DNA from: an uncultured Chlorobiota bacterium
GTDB lineage: Bacteria > Bacteroidota > Bacteroidia > Bacteroidales > JAADGE01
DNA length: 10,130 nt
Direction of reading: 5' to 3'
Assembly: GCA_947311125.1 (NCBI GenBank)
Contig: CAMZKI010000200.1
Location: forward strand, 1 to 10,130
This document shows positions 7,841 to 10,130 of the stretch, piece after piece (the first letter of the stretch is position 1; each line of letters opens with the position of its first letter). Below the pieces are notes generated by a model. It saw nothing but the letters and a program-made list of their open reading frames with translations, was not told where the DNA came from and did not search any database. The position numbers were made by a program, and so were the translations under genes.

Positions 7841-8109
7841 ATCGTTTTAAATATTAACAGCTCAAAAATAAGATTCAATTTTGTAGAAATTCTTTTATTT
7901 TTAATGATTCTAATTTATGATGTGTTTTTTTGCTGTTACTTATCTGAATTCTGTAAGAACAGATTTTTTTATAGGTTGATATTGTTTTGTAAGATAGTCA
8001 TTTACAGGTATTGTTTTATTTGTGATTAATAAATGTTGTGCGTTAAATGTTTTTTAACATTGTTGAAGAATATATGATTTAAATCTAAATGTGACGGTCG
8101 TTTTACGGC
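7841..8109 (-). promoter_or_regulatory. Upstream region of the hem operon
   Basis: This very AT-rich gap lies between the kinase stop and hemA and should hold the hem operon promoter. No credible open frame is present. Two short hairpins are visible: AATGTT/AACATT with a four-base loop at 8046-8061, and TCTGT/ACAGA at 7950-7963 followed by seven T on the plus strand. The latter would be terminator-like only for plus-strand transcription, and no plus-strand gene needs it. I see no clear terminator after the kinase, so read-through from the two-component genes into hemA cannot be excluded. I recognise no riboswitch. Confidence 0.5.
7863..7870 (-). promoter_or_regulatory. Possible -7 promoter element of the hem operon
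   Basis: On the minus strand these bases read TATTTTTG, a fit to the Bacteroidota primary sigma factor consensus TAnnTTTG. It lies 22 bases upstream of the hemA ATG, which would give a very short leader. No TTTG element is found at the expected 19-23 base spacing upstream, and a sequence of this kind can occur by chance in such AT-rich DNA, so the call is weak. Confidence 0.25.
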
Positions 8110-9381
8110 TTATTTGTAAATGAGAGGAGTAAAGTCTATTGAAAAAATGTGTTTTTTGTTATTGTATTTATATTCAATTTTGATTTTGTAATGGTCGCAT
8201 ATTTTTTTCACAATTTCTAAACCGAGCCCTGTTCTTTCCGTATCTTCAGTTCCCTTTTTAAATCGTTTAAAAATATCATCGGGCGAAATTTTCAGAGGAA
8301 TGCCCGAATTACTTATTTCGAAAACAGTTTGTGTTATTAAAATGCTTATTTTCTTTCCGTGTTCGGTATGTGAGATTGCATTTTTCAGCAGGTTTGAAAT
8401 TAAAACATCAAGTAAAACGGGGTTTATTTTTATTGACAAATCAGAGCTTTTATAAAAAAGTTTAAAATTTCCGGCTTCAAATAAAATTTTAAAATTTTGA
8501 ATGTATTTTTCCGTTACTTCGTTTACGCTGATTATTGAGTTGTCTTCAAACTGGTTATTTTCAATTTTTGATATCATCAGCAGAGATTTATTCAGTTTTG
8601 ACAGCCTCTCGGATGTGCTTAAAACAGAATATATTAATTCGGCATCTTTTTCGGATATATTTTCTGATTGTAAAAGAAGTTCTGCCTTACTTTTAATAAT
8701 AGCCAGAGGTGTTTGGATTTCGTGCGAAGTATTTTCAGTCAGTTCTTTTAAGTTTGTAAAATCTTTTTGTATTTTTTCAACCATTTGAGTTAAAACTGTA
8801 TTCAGTTTATTAAATTCGTCTATCTCTGATGTTTCCAAAGTTAATTTTTTTCTGCTGTTAATATTGTATTCTCTGACTTTTTTTAAATTATCGAAGAAGT
8901 TTGACCAGACTTTTTCAAAAACAAAACGGTTTAAAATATATATCATAAATAAAAACGTGATAACCATAAAAATGGAAGCTACTGTTATTTTTACTATTAG
9001 CTTGTTTAATAAAAGTAAGGCGTGGTATATTGTTATTAAATAATTTTTGTTTTGGTAAGTATATACGAATTTTAATGATTTATAAGGTATGTATTTTTTT
9101 TGTATACTGTTATATAAGACTGTATCGCAGGTTTTTGGCTTAATGATTTTTTTTGAGTTTATCCGTTCAATTGTAATTTCATTGCTGAAACAGACATTAT
9201 TTCCGTTTATTCCCTTTTTTTCAATTTCTTCTTTTATTTTATGCATTCTGAAAAAAAGTTCGTTGTTTACGTGTTTATTTATCATATGTTTCAGTGTATA
9301 GAAAAAAACTACATTACCTATCATAAAAATAAATATACTGACAGTAATTATTAAAAGGCTTGTTTTTGACAGCAGTTTCAT
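8110..9381 (-). CDS. Membrane sensor histidine kinase of a two-component system
   Basis: The 423-residue protein senses an unknown signal and autophosphorylates to drive the response regulator encoded just before it. Domains in order are: transmembrane helix 1 (about 8-30), a periplasmic loop of about 97 residues (31-127) with two cysteines (C64 and C85), transmembrane helix 2 (about 128-152), a linker (about 153-212), the phosphoacceptor H220 in the H-box SHEIQTPLAIIKSK (219-232), and a catalytic ATP-binding domain. In that last domain the N-box is N334 in LLKNAISH, the G1 region is ISNSGIP (356-362), the F-box is DDIFKRFKKG (368-377), and the G2 box is TGLGLEIVKK (384-393). The G1 aspartate is replaced by asparagine, which I believe is common in this clade, so I would not call the kinase dead. 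The H-box and the loop pattern DTVLY...Y-x-PY are typical of Bacteroidota kinases. The ATG overlaps the regulator stop by 4 bases. No ligand can be assigned, and the hem operon downstream is only a hint. Confidence 0.95.
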   Translation of the reverse strand: MKLLSKTSLLIITVSIFIFMIGNVVFFYTLKHMINKHVNNELFFRMHKIKEEIEKKGINGNNVCFSNEITIERINSKKIIKPKTCDTVLYNSIQKKYIPYKSLKFVYTYQNKNYLITIYHALLLLNKLIVKITVASIFMVITFLFMIYILNRFVFEKVWSNFFDNLKKVREYNINSRKKLTLETSEIDEFNKLNTVLTQMVEKIQKDFTNLKELTENTSHEIQTPLAIIKSKAELLLQSENISEKDAELIYSVLSTSERLSKLNKSLLMISKIENNQFEDNSIISVNEVTEKYIQNFKILFEAGNFKLFYKSSDLSIKINPVLLDVLISNLLKNAISHTEHGKKISILITQTVFEISNSGIPLKISPDDIFKRFKKGTEDTERTGLGLEIVKKICDHYKIKIEYKYNNKKHIFSIDFTPLIYK

Positions 9382-10010
9382 TCCGTAAGAAATTTATAAC
9401 CGACTCCGTAAACGGTTTTTATATAATCTTTGCAATTTGCGTTCAATAGTTTTTTTCGTAAATTTTTTATATGAAGATAAACAAAATCTAATGAATTCAT
9501 AACATCTACATATTCACCTATCAAATGTTCGGCAATTGACGTTTTCGACAAAACTTGGTTTTTATTTGTCATTAAATAATACAATAAATCAAATTCGCTT
9601 TTTGTCAAATTGATGACTTTGTCATAAACTTTAACTTCTCTGAATTGAATATTTAAAGAAATTTCATTAATTACAATTTCATTTGTTCCTTCAGATTTTA
9701 AACGCCTCATTAAAGAATAAATACGTGCGTTAAGTCCCGAAAGGTGAAACGGCTTTACCAGATAATCGTCTGCTCCTAAATTTAACCCGTTAATTTTATC
9801 ATCAACCGTATTTCTTGCAGATATAACTATAATTCCGGTCTTGCACTTTTCAGATGATTTTACGTTTTTTATAATATCCAATCCGTTACCGTCAGGTAAG
9901 CCTATATCAAGAATTATACAATCGTAATCATAAAGTTCACATAAGTCTTCAGCCTTATGATAGTTATCAGCTATATCACAATTAAATTTCTCATTTTTAA
10001 TTAAATATTG
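9378..10010 (-). CDS. OmpR-family response regulator, N-terminus missing
   Basis: A DNA-binding response regulator, partner of the kinase that follows with a 4-base ATGA overlap. In-frame coding can be read for 210 residues from about base 10010, beginning QYLIKNEKFNCDIADNYHKA. Visible landmarks are the phosphoacceptor aspartate in CIILDIGLPDGNG (codon at 9906-9908), the switch serine in VISAR, and the lysine in DDYLVKPF. A winged-helix domain follows, with LTKSEFDLLYYLM and ending YIKTVYGVGYKF. The first 15-20 residues, including the start codon and the acidic pocket at the end of strand 1, are absent. Upstream of 10010 the frame enters the flipped copy described as the inverted repeat and meets a stop (TAG at 10026-10028). 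A TTG at 9881 is an internal leucine codon just after the phosphorylation site, not a start. The gene is most likely intact in the organism and cut by the contig end. Confidence 0.9.
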   Translation of the reverse strand, partial: QYLIKNEKFNCDIADNYHKAEDLCELYDYDCIILDIGLPDGNGLDIIKNVKSSEKCKTGIIVISARNTVDDKINGLNLGADDYLVKPFHLSGLNARIYSLMRRLKSEGTNEIVINEISLNIQFREVKVYDKVINLTKSEFDLLYYLMTNKNQVLSKTSIAEHLIGEYVDVMNSLDFVYLHIKNLRKKLLNANCKDYIKTVYGVGYKFLTE

Positions 10011-10130
10011 AGATATAGCTGATAACTATCATAAGGCTGAAGACTTATGTGAACTTTATGATTACGATTGTATAATTCTTGATATAGGCTTACCTGACGG
10101 TAACGGATTGGATATTATAAAAAACGTAAA
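9859..10130. repeat. Perfect inverted repeat, 119-base arms, at the window edge
   Basis: Bases 9859-9977 are exactly the reverse complement of 10012-10130, with a 34-base spacer at 9978-10011. I compared the arms over their full length and saw no mismatch. Four inner bases also pair (9979-9982 with 10007-10010), with one mismatch between. The left arm is receiver-domain coding sequence of the response regulator. The right arm ends exactly with the window. A perfect coding-derived fold-back that ends with the sequence is the usual signature of a chimeric read or assembly artefact, such as a multiple-displacement or fold-back product. A genuine inverted duplication is possible but less likely. 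Confidence 0.97.
10012..10130 (+). pseudogene. Flipped duplicate of the response-regulator receiver segment
   Basis: Read on the plus strand, this right arm encodes DIADNYHKAEDLCELY and onward through the phosphorylation-site motif LDIGLPDGNG to KNVK, identical to the minus-strand regulator. It directly follows an in-frame TGA (10009-10011) and has no start codon in a sensible place, so it cannot be an expressed gene as it stands. It is best regarded as an artefactual copy and should not be counted as a second regulator. Confidence 0.7.

Noticed and set aside
7950..7970. TCTGT/ACAGA hairpin followed by seven T on the plus strand, considered as an intrinsic terminator
   Set aside because: The stem is five base pairs and the orientation is plus, where no gene is transcribed towards it. 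On the minus strand it has an A-run before the stem, not a U-run after it.
8046..8061. Perfect AATGTT/AACATT hairpin considered as a terminator for the kinase gene
   Set aside because: The stem is only six mostly AT pairs and no U-tract follows it in the minus-strand transcript. Such hairpins are expected by chance in this composition.
9378..9881. A short 167-residue regulator starting at a TTG codon
   Set aside because: Coding continues in frame upstream through the phosphorylation-site aspartate and most of the receiver domain, so the TTG is an internal leucine codon.
9859..10130. Inverted repeat considered as a transposon end, invertible switch or diversity element
   Set aside because: The arms are plain receiver-domain coding sequence. 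There is no recombinase or transposase, no target-site duplication, and the structure stops exactly at the window edge, so an artefact explains it better.

Overview
The window is a low-GC stretch of bacterial DNA in which every supportable gene lies on the minus strand. The gene set, the weak or absent Shine-Dalgarno sequences (start codons follow A-rich leaders) and the style of the histidine kinase (H-box SHEIQTPLA, sensor loop with a DTVLY...Y-x-PY pattern) suggest a member of the Bacteroidota. This is an inference from sequence style, not a phylogenetic result. An oxygen-independent coproporphyrinogen oxidase (HemN), with no HemF in view, would suit an anaerobic or microaerobic life.

Reading in the direction of transcription (right to left), the window starts with a two-component system. 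An OmpR-type response regulator, cut off at its N-terminus near the right edge, overlaps a membrane histidine kinase by 4 bases (ATGA). About 270 bases without a gene follow, and then a tight operon hemA-hemC-hemD-hemB-hemL-hemE-hemN. Its intergenic gaps are 14, 13, 11, 10, 9 and 3 bases. An eighth gene starts 21 bases after hemN and runs off the left edge. It encodes the first 39 residues of a membrane protein.

The seven hem enzymes form one uninterrupted route. HemA and HemL make 5-aminolevulinate from glutamyl-tRNA (C5 pathway). HemB, HemC and HemD convert it to uroporphyrinogen III, HemE makes coproporphyrinogen III, and HemN makes protoporphyrinogen IX. Protoporphyrinogen oxidase and ferrochelatase are not visible; they may lie beyond the left edge or elsewhere. 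HemE plus HemN point to the classical protoporphyrin branch rather than the siroheme-dependent branch. Catalytic residues are intact in all seven enzymes.

The strangest structure is at the right edge: a perfect inverted repeat with 119-base arms (9859-9977 and 10012-10130) and a 34-base spacer, running exactly to the last base. The left arm is in-frame receiver-domain sequence. The right arm is the same sequence flipped, and it replaces the true N-terminus of the response regulator. The simplest reading is a fold-back or chimeric artefact at a contig end, not a biological element. Apart from this, the window looks like an ordinary core-metabolism locus, and I see no convincing new system, mobile element, CRISPR array, tRNA or rRNA.
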